Below are positions 40,701-50,338 of a DNA stretch of 50,338 nt, piece by piece. Source of the DNA: Deferrivibrio essentukiensis. GTDB lineage: Bacteria > Chrysiogenota > Deferribacteres > Deferribacterales > Deferrivibrionaceae. Numbering within the stretch: the first letter of the stretch is position 1; every line of letters begins with the position of its first letter. The stretch lies in assembly GCF_020480685.1 (NCBI RefSeq), contig NZ_JAJAFU010000019.1, forward strand, positions 1 to 50,338, read 5' to 3'. A program made the translations under genes and the position numbers. The notes under the pieces were generated by a model. That model was not told the DNA's origin and did no database searches. It saw only the letters and a list, made by a program, of their open reading frames with translations.

Positions 40701-41777
40701 ATGTTAAAAAAATTATTCATCACAAGCTTTTTACTACTTTTTTTAGTGGCTGCAAACGCACAAGAGATGCCAGCACCACACGTGGATGTCTTTGAAATCA
40801 GCGGGTTTAAGCCATATGTTTTTGAGGCTACTTACCCCGCAAAAGTCAAAGCATATAATGTGGCAACAGTCGTTGCAAAAGTATCAGGCACTATTTTAAA
40901 TCAATCCTTCAAAGAGGGTGAATTTGTTGAAAAGGGTGCACCCCTTTTTAAAATCGACGATGAAATTTACAAAAGTGATGTGGAAATTATCAAATCACAA
41001 CTTGATGTTGCAAAAGTTCAGCTTGAAAAAGCAAAAGCAGATTTTGAAAGGGTAAGTCAATCTTTCAAAGAAAACGTTGTAAGTAAACAAGATTTTGACA
41101 ATGCCAAATTTGCTCTTGAGCAGGCAAAATCAAATATAGCACTAATAAACAGCCAGCTTAAAAAAGCTCAAATTAACCTTGATTATACCAACATATTGGC
41201 TACCGAAAAAGGATATTTGGGGCTGAAAATGGTAAATATAGGCGACTTTGTCACACCGGGGACACCTGTAGTAACCATTACGGACAGCACAAAGGTATAT
41301 GTGGAATTTTCATTACCCGACAAAGATTTTTCCAACCTTAAAAATGACCTTGGGGATTTTTCTAATGTTAATCTAACATTATCCGGGTTTGAAAACTTAA
41401 ACGGTAAAATTACCTTTGTGGATTCAAAAGTCGATGAAGCTACATCTACGGTAAAATTCAGAGGTTTGATTGACAACAAAGACAAATTATTAACTCCGGG
41501 TATATTTGTAAGGGTAAACTTTAAAAGTGTCACTTCCAAAAATCTTGTCAAAATCCCTCAAAAAGCAGTTTTGCAAAATCCTATGGGGACAATCTGCTTT
41601 GTGGTTGAAAATGATGTCGTAGGGGTAAGGCCGCTTCAAATTATAGAAAGTAAAGATGATTTTTATTTCGTGCAAGGTCCTTTCAAACCGAATGACAAGG
41701 TAATTACAAATAACTTTTTCAAGGTAAAACCCGGAACAAAAGTCGTAATTGACAAAGTAATTAAAGAGGTTAACTAA
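40701..41777 (+). CDS. RND efflux periplasmic adaptor (membrane fusion protein)
   Basis: About 358 residues. ATG 40701 is used: GGAGG is 5 bases upstream and a signal peptide follows directly ([13 protein letters not shown]...ANA); the earlier ATG 40674 would add nine residues before it. The AcrA/MexA layout is visible: lipoyl halves ([22 protein letters not shown] and [20 protein letters not shown]) around a helical hairpin (about 75-150) and a beta-barrel domain ([18 protein letters not shown]). It bridges the inner-membrane pump and the outer-membrane channel. There is no lipobox, so the mature form is probably soluble. Confidence 0.93.
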   Translation: MLKKLFITSFLLLFLVAANAQEMPAPHVDVFEISGFKPYVFEATYPAKVKAYNVATVVAKVSGTILNQSFKEGEFVEKGAPLFKIDDEIYKSDVEIIKSQLDVAKVQLEKAKADFERVSQSFKENVVSKQDFDNAKFALEQAKSNIALINSQLKKAQINLDYTNILATEKGYLGLKMVNIGDFVTPGTPVVTITDSTKVYVEFSLPDKDFSNLKNDLGDFSNVNLTLSGFENLNGKITFVDSKVDEATSTVKFRGLIDNKDKLLTPGIFVRVNFKSVTSKNLVKIPQKAVLQNPMGTICFVVENDVVGVRPLQIIESKDDFYFVQGPFKPNDKVITNNFFKVKPGTKVVIDKVIKEVN

Positions 41778-41779
41778 CT

Positions 41780-44700
41780 ATGTTTTCTAAATTTTTTATA
41801 GAAAGGCCAAGGTTTTCAACTGTTATTGCAATAACAATAATTTTGTTAGGGCTTATAGCTTTGAAAAATCTACCGGTTAAAGAATATCCCACCCTAACCC
41901 CGCCACTGATAAATATTTCAGCAATTTACCCGGGAGCAGATGCCGATACTATTTCAAAAACAGTTGCTGCCCCCCTTGAAGAGGCTATAAACGGTGTTAA
42001 TGATTTAATTTATATGACAAGTACTGCATCCTCAGGGATTTTATCGATAAGTGCATACTTTGAAATAGGAACAGACCCTGAAATTGCAAAAGTTGACATA
42101 AATAACAGGATTCAAACGGCGCTAAACCTTTTGCCTGAAGCGGTCAGAAGACAGGGGATAGAGGTAAGAGAAAGGACGCCTGACCTTTTGAAAGCATATG
42201 CTTTTGTGTCAGAAGGGGGAAAAAGGTCAGATACGGAAATCAGCAATTATATCCAGATAAACGTTCTTGATGATATCAAAAGGATTAAAGGTGTCGGCGA
42301 TGCGGTAATATTTGGTGAAAAAAAATATGCCGTAAGGGTTTGGATAAAACCTGATAAACTTGCATCTTATAACCTGACACCATTAGAAGTATATCAAGCA
42401 ATTTCATCCCAAAATGAAGAAAATCCAGGAGGAGGTATATCTCAAGAGCCTTTATCCAAAGAATCATCATTTAGCTACACAGTAAAAGGGGAAGGCAGAC
42501 TTAAAACAATAAAAGATTTTGAAAATATCATCATCCGCTCAAACCCTGACGGCTCATCTATCAGGTTAAAAGATTTGGCAGATATAAAGCTTGAATCTGA
42601 AAACTATTATGTAAATGCTTATTACAACAATCAACCGGCTATTCCAATGGGTATATTTCTTGCCCCGGGAGCAAATGCTCTTGAGGTTGCAAAAGCGGTA
42701 GATGAAAAAATTAATGAGCTGTCAAAATCATTCCCAGCAGATATAAAATTTCATGTGCCTTACGATCCTACGGTTTTTATAAATGAATCCATACATGAAG
42801 TAATTTTGACACTTTTGATAGCTGTAGTATTGGTAGTATTTGTAATTTACATTTTCCTTGGTAGTTTCAGAGCTACATTTATCCCTCTCCTTGCGATACC
42901 TGTTTCAATTATCGGTACATTTGCAGGACTTTACGCTCTCGGTTTTTCTATTAACCTACTCACCCTTTTCGGACTTATTCTTGCTATTGGACTTGTAGTG
43001 GATGATGCAATTGTTGTTGTCGAAAACGTAGAGCGAGTTATGCGTGAAGAAAAATTGGGCAGAAAAGAGGCTACAATTAAGGCAATGGAAGAAATCACTA
43101 CACCAATAATTGCAATTGTGCTCGTATTATCTGCTGTTTTTATCCCTGCTTCCTTCATACAAGGGTTTAGCGGTGAGATGTTTAAACAGTTTGCCATCAC
43201 TATATCAATATCAATGATATTAAGCGGTATTGTCGCCTTGACACTTACCCCTGCACTTTGTGCAATGTTTTTGAGGGAAACAGAAAAAAAACCGATTTTA
43301 CCTATCAGGCTGTTTCAAGCATTTTTCCAAAAAGCTACAAATGGATTTACTAAAGGTGTAAAACTCATCATAAAGATGGCAATAATAAACGTACTTGTTT
43401 TTGGAATTGTTATTTTTGCCTCATATAAAATATACAAACTCCTGCCAACAGGTCTTGTCCCTATAGAAGACAAAGGCTCAATATTTACATTAACTTATCT
43501 TATGCCGGGCTCCTCTCTAAAAAGGACAAGTGATGTAATTAACAATGAGGTAGAAAAACAGCTTTTGGCAAACAAATATGTAAAAGAAGAAGTATCTATT
43601 GTAGGTCTTGATTTATCCTCCTTCTCATACAAGACAGATGCAGCCATTACTTTTTCCCAATTGACAGATTGGAGCGAAAGGAAAAATAAAGATGAATCGT
43701 CAATGGCACTTGCAGCAAATTTTATGAGGCAGTTTTCTGCAAGTAAAGAAGCTTTAATCTTTACAGTAAACCCTCCCCCGATAATAGGGATGAGTATGAC
43801 AGGTGGGTTTGAGCTTTATGTCCAGGATAGAACAGGTGCTGACATACAAGTATTAAATAAATATGTTCAGGAAATTGTTGCAAAAGCCAATCAGCGAAAA
43901 GAGTTAATGGGGGTACGTTCTACGCTAAATACTAATGTACCTCAATACAAGATAGAAGTAGACAGAGAAAAGGCAAAAGCACTCGGTGTTTCTATTTCTG
44001 ACATTTACTCTACAATACAGCTGACTTTTGCAAAAGGGTATGTAAATGACTACAACCTTTTTGGAAAGACATACCACGTTAATATTCAAGCAAGCGAAGA
44101 GTTTAGAGATAATATTGACGATTACAGAAATATTTTTGTAAGATCAAACACAGGTAAACTTGTCCCTCTAAGCTCACTCATATCGTTAAAAAGAATAGTC
44201 TCTGCATCAGTAGTGGAAAGATTTAATATGTTTCCCGCTGCAAAAATTTTAGGTGACCCAAAGCCAGGGTTTTCTTCCGGAGATGCTATGAGAGCTATCC
44301 AAGAAGTTGCAAATGAGGTGTTGCCTGAAGGCTACACTACTGCCTGGGCAGGGACTTCTTTTCAAGAGGTAAGGGTAAAACAGTCAGGCAGCACTGCTTA
44401 TATATTTTCTGTCATATTTGTACTTTTAATATTGGTAGCACTTTATGAAAGTTGGATGGCACCTCTTTCCATTATACTATCTATCCCATTTGCTATTTTT
44501 GGAGCACTGCTTGGTGTATTTTTGTTTAGATTGGAAAATGATATCTATCTGCAGGTAGGTATTATTACACTTATCGGGCTTGCAGCTAAAAATGCAATTC
44601 TAATTGTAGAGTTTGCCGAAGAAAGATACAAAAAGATGGGAATGAATATTTTAGATGCAGTTATTGAAGCATCAAAAATCAGATTCAGACCTATTGTGAT

Positions 44701-44890
44701 GACATCATTTGCATTTATTGCAGGGACTGTACCGCTCATTTTAAGCAGTGGCGCCGGTGCCAACAGCAGACACATTATCGGTCATACAGTAGTGTGGGGG
44801 ATGGTAGCAGCAACATTCATTGGCACATTTTTCATTCCTCTGCTTTACTACCTTGTAATAAAAACAAAAATGATATTTAAAAGGAAGTAA
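41780..44890 (+). CDS. RND efflux pump inner-membrane transporter (AcrB/MexB-like HAE1)
   Basis: A 1036-residue proton-driven pump of usual length. The N-terminus [19 protein letters not shown], the [12 protein letters not shown] periplasmic entry, proton-relay Asp408-Asp409 in [14 protein letters not shown] (TM4), and the TM10-11 segment [16 protein letters not shown] all match the hydrophobe/amphiphile RND class. The two large periplasmic domains are present. The substrate cannot be read from sequence; drugs, bile-like or organic compounds are typical. It lies two bases after the adaptor stop and one base before the channel gene, so the tripartite system is complete. Confidence 0.96.
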   Translation: MFSKFFIERPRFSTVIAITIILLGLIALKNLPVKEYPTLTPPLINISAIYPGADADTISKTVAAPLEEAINGVNDLIYMTSTASSGILSISAYFEIGTDPEIAKVDINNRIQTALNLLPEAVRRQGIEVRERTPDLLKAYAFVSEGGKRSDTEISNYIQINVLDDIKRIKGVGDAVIFGEKKYAVRVWIKPDKLASYNLTPLEVYQAISSQNEENPGGGISQEPLSKESSFSYTVKGEGRLKTIKDFENIIIRSNPDGSSIRLKDLADIKLESENYYVNAYYNNQPAIPMGIFLAPGANALEVAKAVDEKINELSKSFPADIKFHVPYDPTVFINESIHEVILTLLIAVVLVVFVIYIFLGSFRATFIPLLAIPVSIIGTFAGLYALGFSINLLTLFGLILAIGLVVDDAIVVVENVERVMREEKLGRKEATIKAMEEITTPIIAIVLVLSAVFIPASFIQGFSGEMFKQFAITISISMILSGIVALTLTPALCAMFLRETEKKPILPIRLFQAFFQKATNGFTKGVKLIIKMAIINVLVFGIVIFASYKIYKLLPTGLVPIEDKGSIFTLTYLMPGSSLKRTSDVINNEVEKQLLANKYVKEEVSIVGLDLSSFSYKTDAAITFSQLTDWSERKNKDESSMALAANFMRQFSASKEALIFTVNPPPIIGMSMTGGFELYVQDRTGADIQVLNKYVQEIVAKANQRKELMGVRSTLNTNVPQYKIEVDREKAKALGVSISDIYSTIQLTFAKGYVNDYNLFGKTYHVNIQASEEFRDNIDDYRNIFVRSNTGKLVPLSSLISLKRIVSASVVERFNMFPAAKILGDPKPGFSSGDAMRAIQEVANEVLPEGYTTAWAGTSFQEVRVKQSGSTAYIFSVIFVLLILVALYESWMAPLSIILSIPFAIFGALLGVFLFRLENDIYLQVGIITLIGLAAKNAILIVEFAEERYKKMGMNILDAVIEASKIRFRPIVMTSFAFIAGTVPLILSSGAGANSRHIIGHTVVWGMVAATFIGTFFIPLLYYLVIKTKMIFKRK

Positions 44891-44891
44891 T

Positions 44892-46259
44892 ATGATGAAA
44901 AGAATCTCAATTATAATATTATCACTTACAATAATATCCTGTTCTTTTGCGCCGAAATATTCAAGGCCCGTAATAAATCTGCCTGAAGCAGACAACAAAA
45001 CGAATACAATGATTAATAAAAAATGGTGGGAAGATTTTAAAGATAAAAATCTTGAAAAACTTGTAGAAGAATCGCTGAAAAATAATGATAATCTTTTAAT
45101 TGCCTATGAAAAGATAAATGAGCTTGAAGCAGCCTTTAATCTATCAAAAGCAAATCTCTACCCGTCAATAAATGGCAGTGGCTCCGTAAGCAGATTTCAG
45201 ACAAGTGATGAGGCATCCGTGACCGGAAAAGGATTAAACACAAACGATTACAAACTTTCAGCATCTGCTGTCTTTGAAGTAGACATATTTGGAAAGCTAA
45301 AAAATAAAAGCAAATCTCAGTTATCACTGCTTCTTGCTCAAAAAAGTTATGCTGATACAGTAAAACTTAAACTTATTTCCGATACCATCTCCACGTATCT
45401 TGAAATATGTGCATTAAACCTGCAGATAAACAAACTTAACAGTATAGTTGATAATTACAAAAAAAGTTATGAATACAGACAAAAACAGTTTAGAAATGGA
45501 ATTGTAAGCAACCTCATTCTCAAGCAGGAAGAAGCAAAATTAAATAGCTCCTACCTCACACTTGAAAATATTCTCGGAAGCAAAAAAGTGCTTGAAAACA
45601 CCATCTCATTTATTACAGGCAAACAGCCTGATGAAATATTCAATTCAAAGGAAATAAGCTGTTCAAATTTACCTTCCCCGATACAACTTCCACCAATGTT
45701 GCCATCGGAAATCATTCAAAACAGACCTGATATTATCAGCGCTGAGGAAAATTTGAAGTCAACAAACTTTGAAATAGGTGTGGCAAAAGCAGCATATTTC
45801 CCCTCAATTTCTCTCACCGGCTCTTTAGGTCTTGAAAGTTACGAGCTTTCAAATCTCATGCAGTCCTCGGCAAAATTCTGGAATATTGGAGGCAGTCTAA
45901 CAGCTCCAATATTTGACTTTGGCAGAATAAAGGCAAATGTCAAGGTAGCAAACTCCAGGCAAAAACAGGCATTAATAAACTACATTTATACAGTAAAAAA
46001 TGCATTTAAGGAAATCCATGAAGCATTTATACAGCTTGAAAATATAAGCAAAAAAATTCAGATACAAAAAAGATTGCTTCAGGATTACTACGAAATTTTA
46101 AATATTGCAAAAAGTCAATATGAAAACGGCCTTATTGATTACATAAATGTAATTGATGCCGAAAGAAATATTGAGAACTTAAATATTGAGATAATAAACT
46201 TGAATAAAGAATATCTCAAACAGCAGGTCTTTTTATATAAAGCTATGGGGATAAACTAA
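44892..46259 (+). CDS. Outer-membrane efflux channel, NodT/OprM-type lipoprotein
   Basis: A 455-residue TolC-family factor. The lipoprotein signal ends at Cys17 (ISCSFAPKYSRP). The NodT-type signature WWEDFKDKNLEKLVEESLKNN follows, then long paired helices and the two repeats, with LPSEIIQNRPDIISAEENLKSTNFEIGVAKAAYFPSI typical of OprM. It completes the RND system. GGAAG lies before the double ATG. A start at the second ATG would cost only one residue. Confidence 0.94.
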   Translation: MMKRISIIILSLTIISCSFAPKYSRPVINLPEADNKTNTMINKKWWEDFKDKNLEKLVEESLKNNDNLLIAYEKINELEAAFNLSKANLYPSINGSGSVSRFQTSDEASVTGKGLNTNDYKLSASAVFEVDIFGKLKNKSKSQLSLLLAQKSYADTVKLKLISDTISTYLEICALNLQINKLNSIVDNYKKSYEYRQKQFRNGIVSNLILKQEEAKLNSSYLTLENILGSKKVLENTISFITGKQPDEIFNSKEISCSNLPSPIQLPPMLPSEIIQNRPDIISAEENLKSTNFEIGVAKAAYFPSISLTGSLGLESYELSNLMQSSAKFWNIGGSLTAPIFDFGRIKANVKVANSRQKQALINYIYTVKNAFKEIHEAFIQLENISKKIQIQKRLLQDYYEILNIAKSQYENGLIDYINVIDAERNIENLNIEIINLNKEYLKQQVFLYKAMGIN

Positions 46260-46261
46260 GT

Positions 46262-47053
46262 ATGATTATAGACTTCCACACTCATATTTTCCCTGATCAT
46301 TTGGCTGAAAATGCTCTTAACTTCCTGTCTGAAAAAGGGAAGATATCTCCTTTCACCGACGGGACATTAAATGGTCTTTTGGAATCAATGGAAAAATCAG
46401 GTGTGGATGTCTCAGTAATTTGCAACATTGCTACAAACCCAAAACAATCTGACAACATTTTTAATTTTTGTAAAAAAATCAGGTCGGACAAAATACTGCC
46501 GCTTGGAAGTATTCACCCAGAGTCTGAAAATATCGAAGAATACTTAAAGAAATATAAATCTGAAGGGGTAAAAGGGCTAAAACTTCACCCTGACTATCAA
46601 AATTTTTATATAGATGATAAAAATGTCTATAAGATTTATGAAATATGTAGTGAGCTTGACATTTTTATACTCTTTCATGCAGGTGTTGATATCGGCTACC
46701 CGCCACCCTACCGCGCAACACCTGAAAGGATAAAAAAGGTCATGGATAATTTTCCAAAATTAAAAATTATTGCAGCACACATGGGAAGTTATGAAATGTA
46801 TGATGAAGTTGAAGAATACCTGTTTGGAGAAGATATATATTTTGACACTGCATATTGTCTTGATAAAATGCCGCTAAACTTAATGGAAAAATTTTTCAAA
46901 AAACACCCTATTGAGCGTTTCCTCTTTGCCACAGACTCACCCTGGTGTAGCCAGAAAGAGTATGTCAACATACTATCATCTTTTAATTTTCTAAAAGAAG
47001 AAGATAAGGAAAAGATATTTTATAAGAATGCAAAAGAACTCTTAAAAATTTAA
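46262..47053 (+). CDS. Amidohydrolase-family metal-dependent hydrolase
   Basis: A 263-residue TIM-barrel hydrolase of the amidohydrolase_2 type. Metal-ligand motifs are HTH (His6, His8), LKLHPDYQNF near 115, LFHAG, AAHMGS and the C-terminal FATDSPW. The substrate is unknown; relatives include decarboxylases and lactonases, with superficial likeness to TatD. It starts 2 bases after the channel gene, so it is the last member of the efflux operon, an unusual cargo. Its stop shares 4 bases with that of the convergent deacetylase gene. Confidence 0.85.
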   Translation: MIIDFHTHIFPDHLAENALNFLSEKGKISPFTDGTLNGLLESMEKSGVDVSVICNIATNPKQSDNIFNFCKKIRSDKILPLGSIHPESENIEEYLKKYKSEGVKGLKLHPDYQNFYIDDKNVYKIYEICSELDIFILFHAGVDIGYPPPYRATPERIKKVMDNFPKLKIIAAHMGSYEMYDEVEEYLFGEDIYFDTAYCLDKMPLNLMEKFFKKHPIERFLFATDSPWCSQKEYVNILSSFNFLKEEDKEKIFYKNAKELLKI

Positions 47054-47760
47054 TTTATTAACTCACTTAAGAGTGCAGGCCTTAAACCCTTATTTTTTAA
47101 TGACTCATATATTTTAGGCAAGGCTTCATGCGTATTGTACCCTCTGCCGTTAATGTGAAATATAATAATATCGCCGGGTCTTACTTTCTTTGATATATAC
47201 TTATACATCTTTTCAGCCGAAACATTTTTGTCAGGGTCGCCACTAATTAAATTTGCATGAACAACTTTATAGCCAATACTTTCTACAACCGTTAGGCTTC
47301 TATTGTCATAATTAAAACCCGGAAATCTAAAAAACTTTGTTTTTACTCCCAAAATTTCTATAAGATATTTTTCATTATCCTTTACTTCATTTACAATAGT
47401 TTGATTATCAAGTTTTTGCATATATTGATAATGATTTGCGGAATGGTTTTCTATTTCTATAAAGTCATATTTACTAATCTCTTTCAGCCTGTCTATATTT
47501 CTTTCGGCAAATTTTTTGTTTACAAAGATTGTAACAGGTATCTTATTTTTTATTATAAAATTTAATATTTCTTCATCAAAATAAGCAGGGGTTTTTGTTT
47601 CACACGCATCAAAAGTAAGCGCTACCGCATCAGCGCTATTAAATTTTTTTATTACTTCAGCATTCAAAAATAAAGGGAAACCCAAAATTATTACGAATGT
47701 AAAAATCGCAAAATAAATGCTATTACTACCCCTGTAATAATGCCATCTACAAACGCCCAA
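47050..47760 (-). CDS. Polysaccharide deacetylase (NodB-fold), secreted
   Basis: Up to 236 residues. Motifs: VALTFDACETK with Asp51 as catalytic base (the usual second Asp of TFDDG is Ala, as in a TFDAC subgroup), the metal-binding HSANH (His106, His110), RFPGF and the C-terminal FHINGRG histidine. A hydrophobic stretch (15-34, ending FLNA) acts as signal peptide. The start is unresolved: TTG 47760 puts ten odd residues before the signal and overlaps the upstream gene by 70 bases; AGGGG near 47730 points to a later start, but no ATG, GTG or TTG is suitably placed there. Targets may be peptidoglycan or exopolysaccharide. Confidence 0.8.
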   Translation of the reverse strand: MGVCRWHYYRGSNSIYFAIFTFVIILGFPLFLNAEVIKKFNSADAVALTFDACETKTPAYFDEEILNFIIKNKIPVTIFVNKKFAERNIDRLKEISKYDFIEIENHSANHYQYMQKLDNQTIVNEVKDNEKYLIEILGVKTKFFRFPGFNYDNRSLTVVESIGYKVVHANLISGDPDKNVSAEKMYKYISKKVRPGDIIIFHINGRGYNTHEALPKIYESLKNKGLRPALLSELIN

Positions 47761-47933
47761 GCTGCCCCCTTCAATATCCCTTTCACTGTGTAGTAGTCAT
47801 AACCTTTATACACAATTGAGGCATATCTCAGTATCTTTTTATATTTTGTATTTCTTAAAAAAATAGTCAGTATTGTAAAAAATACACTATAACAGATGGC
47901 GAAAATAAAAATGAATAAGTTGTAGTTAAACAA
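47691..47933 (-). CDS. Small two-helix membrane protein (holin-like family)
   Basis: An 80-residue protein with helices at about 5-26 and 60-77 separated by a basic loop. The segment KGILKGAAWAFVDGIITGVVIAFI resembles small bacterial and archaeal proteins annotated as bacteriophage holin. No phage genes are nearby, so that label implies nothing about lysis here. It overlaps the deacetylase frame downstream and is probably co-transcribed with it. The assignment is tentative. Confidence 0.5.
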   Translation of the reverse strand: MFNYNLFIFIFAICYSVFFTILTIFLRNTKYKKILRYASIVYKGYDYYTVKGILKGAAWAFVDGIITGVVIAFILRFLHS

Positions 47934-48034
47934 GATGACTCCTTAGCATTTCATTCAATTTTAGCATTTACCCACAAAAAAAAATAAATTTCAAGTTCAA
48001 GTTTACAATTTTTATAAATTTGATAGAATTTGAT

Positions 48035-50026
48035 ATGTTAAAAATTATACATATATTCTTGGCAATATTATTTTTTAGCAGTATAGCTTTTGCCGACAAT
48101 CTTTATATATTAGATAATCAAACAAAAATATTTGCATCCAACAATAACTTGAGCACATTCACAATAGGTAAAAAAACATATCTATACAGCAAAGACAATT
48201 ACCTTGATAATAATTCTTCAGTTAAAAAAATTACCCCGTTTAAGCGAAGTATTTTTTATATTCCAAATGACACTTTTTTTGATGAGCAGTGGGGGCTCAA
48301 TAACACGGGGCAGTATGGCTACGTAACAGATTTTGATATAGATTGGCCGGAAGCAATAGATATTTATAATTCAATATCTCCTGAAGATGTTATTGTGGCA
48401 ATACTTGATACAGGTGTTGCATGGAATCATCCGGATTTGAAAGGGAATATTTTGACAGGAGGAGATTTCGGCAATTATGGGTTTAACTTTTGCCCTTCTG
48501 ATAATATCACTGATACATATGACTATGTGGACCATGGCACACATGTAGCGGGGATTATTTCTGCTCTTACCGATAATAATTTTGGAATTGCAGGCATCAC
48601 AGATAACAGAGTAAAAATATTAAATCTAAAAGTTACCTGCAGCAATGAAGAAACTGTCGATTATATCCCTGAATTAAGAGCAATATCAAAAATTTTAGAG
48701 CTCGTGAATAAAGGCTACAATATCAAATTTGTCAATATGAGCTTTGGAGGCACATATTACGATAGTGAGGAGTATGTAGCCATACAAGAATTAATAAATA
48801 AGGGTGTATTTGTATTCGCAGCTGCTGGCAATGATGGAGTAAATGAAAAAAATTACCCGGCCGCATTAAACAATGTAGTATCAGTCGGTGCGGTAAGCAT
48901 GGACGGACAACTTTCAGATTTCAGCAACTTTGGTGATTGGGTAGATATCTACGCGCCGGGAGAATATATTATCTCCACATACAACGATTATCTGGCAAAA
49001 CCTGAAAGTTTAAACCTTTTAGATAACTATCTGGATTTTTATAGAAATGAGTTTAACGGTTTAGAAGATTTAAGCAAAATTCAATTTTCAAGTTCATGGA
49101 GCTTTGACAGTGGAAGCTTTTCAATCACACTTGATAACACAAGTAGTTGCGCAACTTCTTCTACAAAAAATACTTTTATCACTACTCCATTTAAGACTAC
49201 CCCTGATAAAATTTACAGGTATAATAAATTTGTTACGAGAATAAATCTACCTTCAAGCGGGAGCAAACTAAATATTTATTGGTCAGATGATGGCGTCGAT
49301 TGGAACATTATGACTAATCAATCCGGCTTTAATAATTCAGATTATTTTTACTTTGAATCCACACTACCTTCTCAACTATTAAATTCAGATAATATATCAT
49401 TTAAATTTTGCTTTGAAGGAAATACTGGGGATAAAGCTTTTGTGGATGCCATAAGAGTAAGTCTAAGCGATACACCGGATGCATTTTTATTTGAATCAGG
49501 GACATCGATGGCTACCCCCTTTGTAACAGCTGCTGCCGCACTATCTTATCTTGATAACGGATTTTTTGACCCCGAAGATTTGTCAAAGTCAGGCGATGCA
49601 TTATATGACATAAAAGCAGGTGAGATAAAAAAACTCAATTTGTATTCATTATTGAGAGTCAACACTCCACAAAATATACCTTCAAATAATGACTCAGGTG
49701 GAGGAGGTGGCGGATGCTTTATCGCAACAGCTACTTATGGTAGTTACTTAGCCCCTGAAGTTGTAGTCTTAAGACAATTTAGAGATAATTTCTTGCTCAA
49801 ATATGAAATAGGTAAAAAACTTGTGAAAATTTATTACAAATATTCTCCAAAATATGCCAATATAATAAGAAGTAACAGTACATTAAAATTTATATCTATC
49901 TTGATATTGACCCCTATTGTTTTGGCCATAAAATATCCTATATATACAATTATATTTGCACTTGCAGTTTTGGTATCTTTTATTTTGAGGATGAAATATC
50001 AAAGACTTTTTAAGTTAAATAGATAA
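48035..50026 (+). CDS. Subtilisin-family (S8) serine protease with insertion and CFI-box C-terminus
   Basis: About 663 residues with a signal peptide ([20 protein letters not shown]). Triad, numbered from TTG 48020: Asp130 in [13 protein letters not shown], His172 in DHGTHVAG, Ser496 in SGTSMATP; the oxyanion Asn is in FAAAGNDG. Between STYNDY and the Ser motif, where subtilisins have a few residues, about 145 residues of beta-rich sequence are inserted. A poly-Gly linker leads to [21 protein letters not shown], the CFI-box-CTERM domain, then two membrane helices, suggesting surface or membrane retention. ATG 48035 is chosen because the signal peptide starts there; no ribosome site is visible and TATAAA (48013-48018) is only 16 bases upstream. 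Confidence 0.9.
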   Translation: MLKIIHIFLAILFFSSIAFADNLYILDNQTKIFASNNNLSTFTIGKKTYLYSKDNYLDNNSSVKKITPFKRSIFYIPNDTFFDEQWGLNNTGQYGYVTDFDIDWPEAIDIYNSISPEDVIVAILDTGVAWNHPDLKGNILTGGDFGNYGFNFCPSDNITDTYDYVDHGTHVAGIISALTDNNFGIAGITDNRVKILNLKVTCSNEETVDYIPELRAISKILELVNKGYNIKFVNMSFGGTYYDSEEYVAIQELINKGVFVFAAAGNDGVNEKNYPAALNNVVSVGAVSMDGQLSDFSNFGDWVDIYAPGEYIISTYNDYLAKPESLNLLDNYLDFYRNEFNGLEDLSKIQFSSSWSFDSGSFSITLDNTSSCATSSTKNTFITTPFKTTPDKIYRYNKFVTRINLPSSGSKLNIYWSDDGVDWNIMTNQSGFNNSDYFYFESTLPSQLLNSDNISFKFCFEGNTGDKAFVDAIRVSLSDTPDAFLFESGTSMATPFVTAAAALSYLDNGFFDPEDLSKSGDALYDIKAGEIKKLNLYSLLRVNTPQNIPSNNDSGGGGGGCFIATATYGSYLAPEVVVLRQFRDNFLLKYEIGKKLVKIYYKYSPKYANIIRSNSTLKFISILILTPIVLAIKYPIYTIIFALAVLVSFILRMKYQRLFKLNR

Positions 50027-50070
50027 CTTCTTTAGATAGAATCTTGATTAAAATGACTTTCAAGATGTCA

Positions 50071-50338
50071 TCACTTTACCATTTTAGAAAGCAGTAAGAC
50101 AGATAGCGCATAATTGTCACTTGGATTATACTTTCTAAGCACGTCAAAATTTTTAAAAGTTGCCCAATAATCCTGACCGATTTTGTTTATTTTAACCTCA
50201 CCCCGTTTGATATTAAAAGGAAAAATCACACCTCTTTTTCTTAAAAACGATATTTTTGTATAAGTAGTAATAGCGCTGTTTACATTTTTCACCACAACAG
50301 CCTTAGGTTTGCCATAATCCCAGCCATTTTTACTTAAA
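50071..50338 (-). CDS. Lytic murein transglycosylase (MltB-like), 3' fragment at window edge
   Basis: The frame stays open to the right edge and ends at TGA (50073-50071). The visible ~88 residues contain KNGWDYGKP, VKINKIGQDYW and FKNFDVLRKYNPSDNYALSV, the pattern of the C-terminal part of MltB/SLT_2 lytic transglycosylases, which cleave the MurNAc-GlcNAc bond of peptidoglycan. The catalytic Glu region lies outside the window. The apparent GTG start at 50295 is internal. It converges with the protease gene across 44 bases. Confidence 0.7.
   Translation of the reverse strand, partial: LSKNGWDYGKPKAVVVKNVNSAITTYTKISFLRKRGVIFPFNIKRGEVKINKIGQDYWATFKNFDVLRKYNPSDNYALSVLLLSKMVK

Noticed and set aside
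47691-47933. Phage holin gene and hence a prophage remnant
   Set aside because: There are no lysin, tail, capsid or integrase genes around it; the family label alone does not support a phage origin.
50041-50066. Inverted repeat ATCTTGA/TCAAGAT as terminator of the protease gene
   Set aside because: The 7-bp AT-rich stem has a 12-base loop and no T tract on either strand.
1-50338. CRISPR arrays, insertion sequences, integrase or att sites
   Set aside because: No regularly spaced repeats, transposase motifs, terminal inverted repeats with target duplications or recombinase genes were found on either strand.

Overview
The window is AT-rich chromosomal DNA, densely packed with genes, from a Gram-negative bacterium. 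An RND efflux pump with an outer-membrane factor, an ADP-heptose/LPS kinase gene, lipoproteins and a CFI-box C-terminal domain all indicate an outer membrane. A fused LutA/LutB-type lactate dehydrogenase, a heme-c-bearing cytochrome bd-like gene pair, a DUF4405 membrane protein and several HisKA/PAS kinases fit an anaerobe or microaerophile of the Deferribacterota type (Deferribacter, Flexistipes, Calditerrivibrio). That placement is inference from gene content, not a phylogenetic result. I see no insertion sequence, prophage, integrase or CRISPR array. No gene-free stretch exceeds 300 bases; the longest are 1-287 and 10895-11158, and both hold promoter and operator signals.

Layout. 1-2927: lactate-utilisation operon (LutC-like, then a LutB-LutA fusion) behind a near-perfect FadR/LldR-type operator. 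2992-10112: two sensor kinases, glnE and a ThiE/TenI-like gene. 10109-13533: an IclR regulator divergent from a two-gene cytochrome bd-superfamily operon in which both products look CydA-like and the first carries a C-terminal cytochrome c. 13530-18966: RNA-modification genes (RluA family, RlmI-like), a lipoprotein, a DUF4405 protein with a duplicated tail, a YihY/BrkB protein and an orphan oligopeptide-type ABC ATPase. 18954-23005: a degenerate alpha/beta-hydrolase gene, dnaG and rpoD, forming a macromolecular-synthesis operon, followed by a CAT-anticodon tRNA with two tandem promoters. 23221-29998: nif3-like, zinc-ribbon coiled-coil, rnhA, a histidine kinase without an ATPase domain, a large TPR lipoprotein and a PH-like membrane protein.

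29988-39967 (minus strand) is one uninterrupted run of 13 genes with gaps of at most about 12 bases: Trm112-like, LPS heptose kinase, NAD(P)HX repair, tsaE, a CPXCG protein, a small coiled-coil protein, valS, nadC, a small conserved protein, a cysteine-less thioredoxin-fold protein, trxB, DUF2914 and rsmI. 40087-47053 (plus strand) is a TetR-controlled RND efflux operon ending in an amidohydrolase. 47050-50338 holds a polysaccharide deacetylase, a small two-helix membrane protein, a subtilisin-like protease with an insertion and a CFI-box tail, and the 3' part of a lytic transglycosylase gene that runs off the right edge.

The strongest candidates for something unusual are the double CydA-like/cytochrome c pair, three proteins that have lost their catalytic residues or domain yet sit beside functional partners (the pseudo-hydrolase before dnaG, the kinase without ATPase, the Cys-free thioredoxin fold beside trxB), and the extreme compaction of convergent gene ends (three pairs share a 4-base stop-codon overlap).
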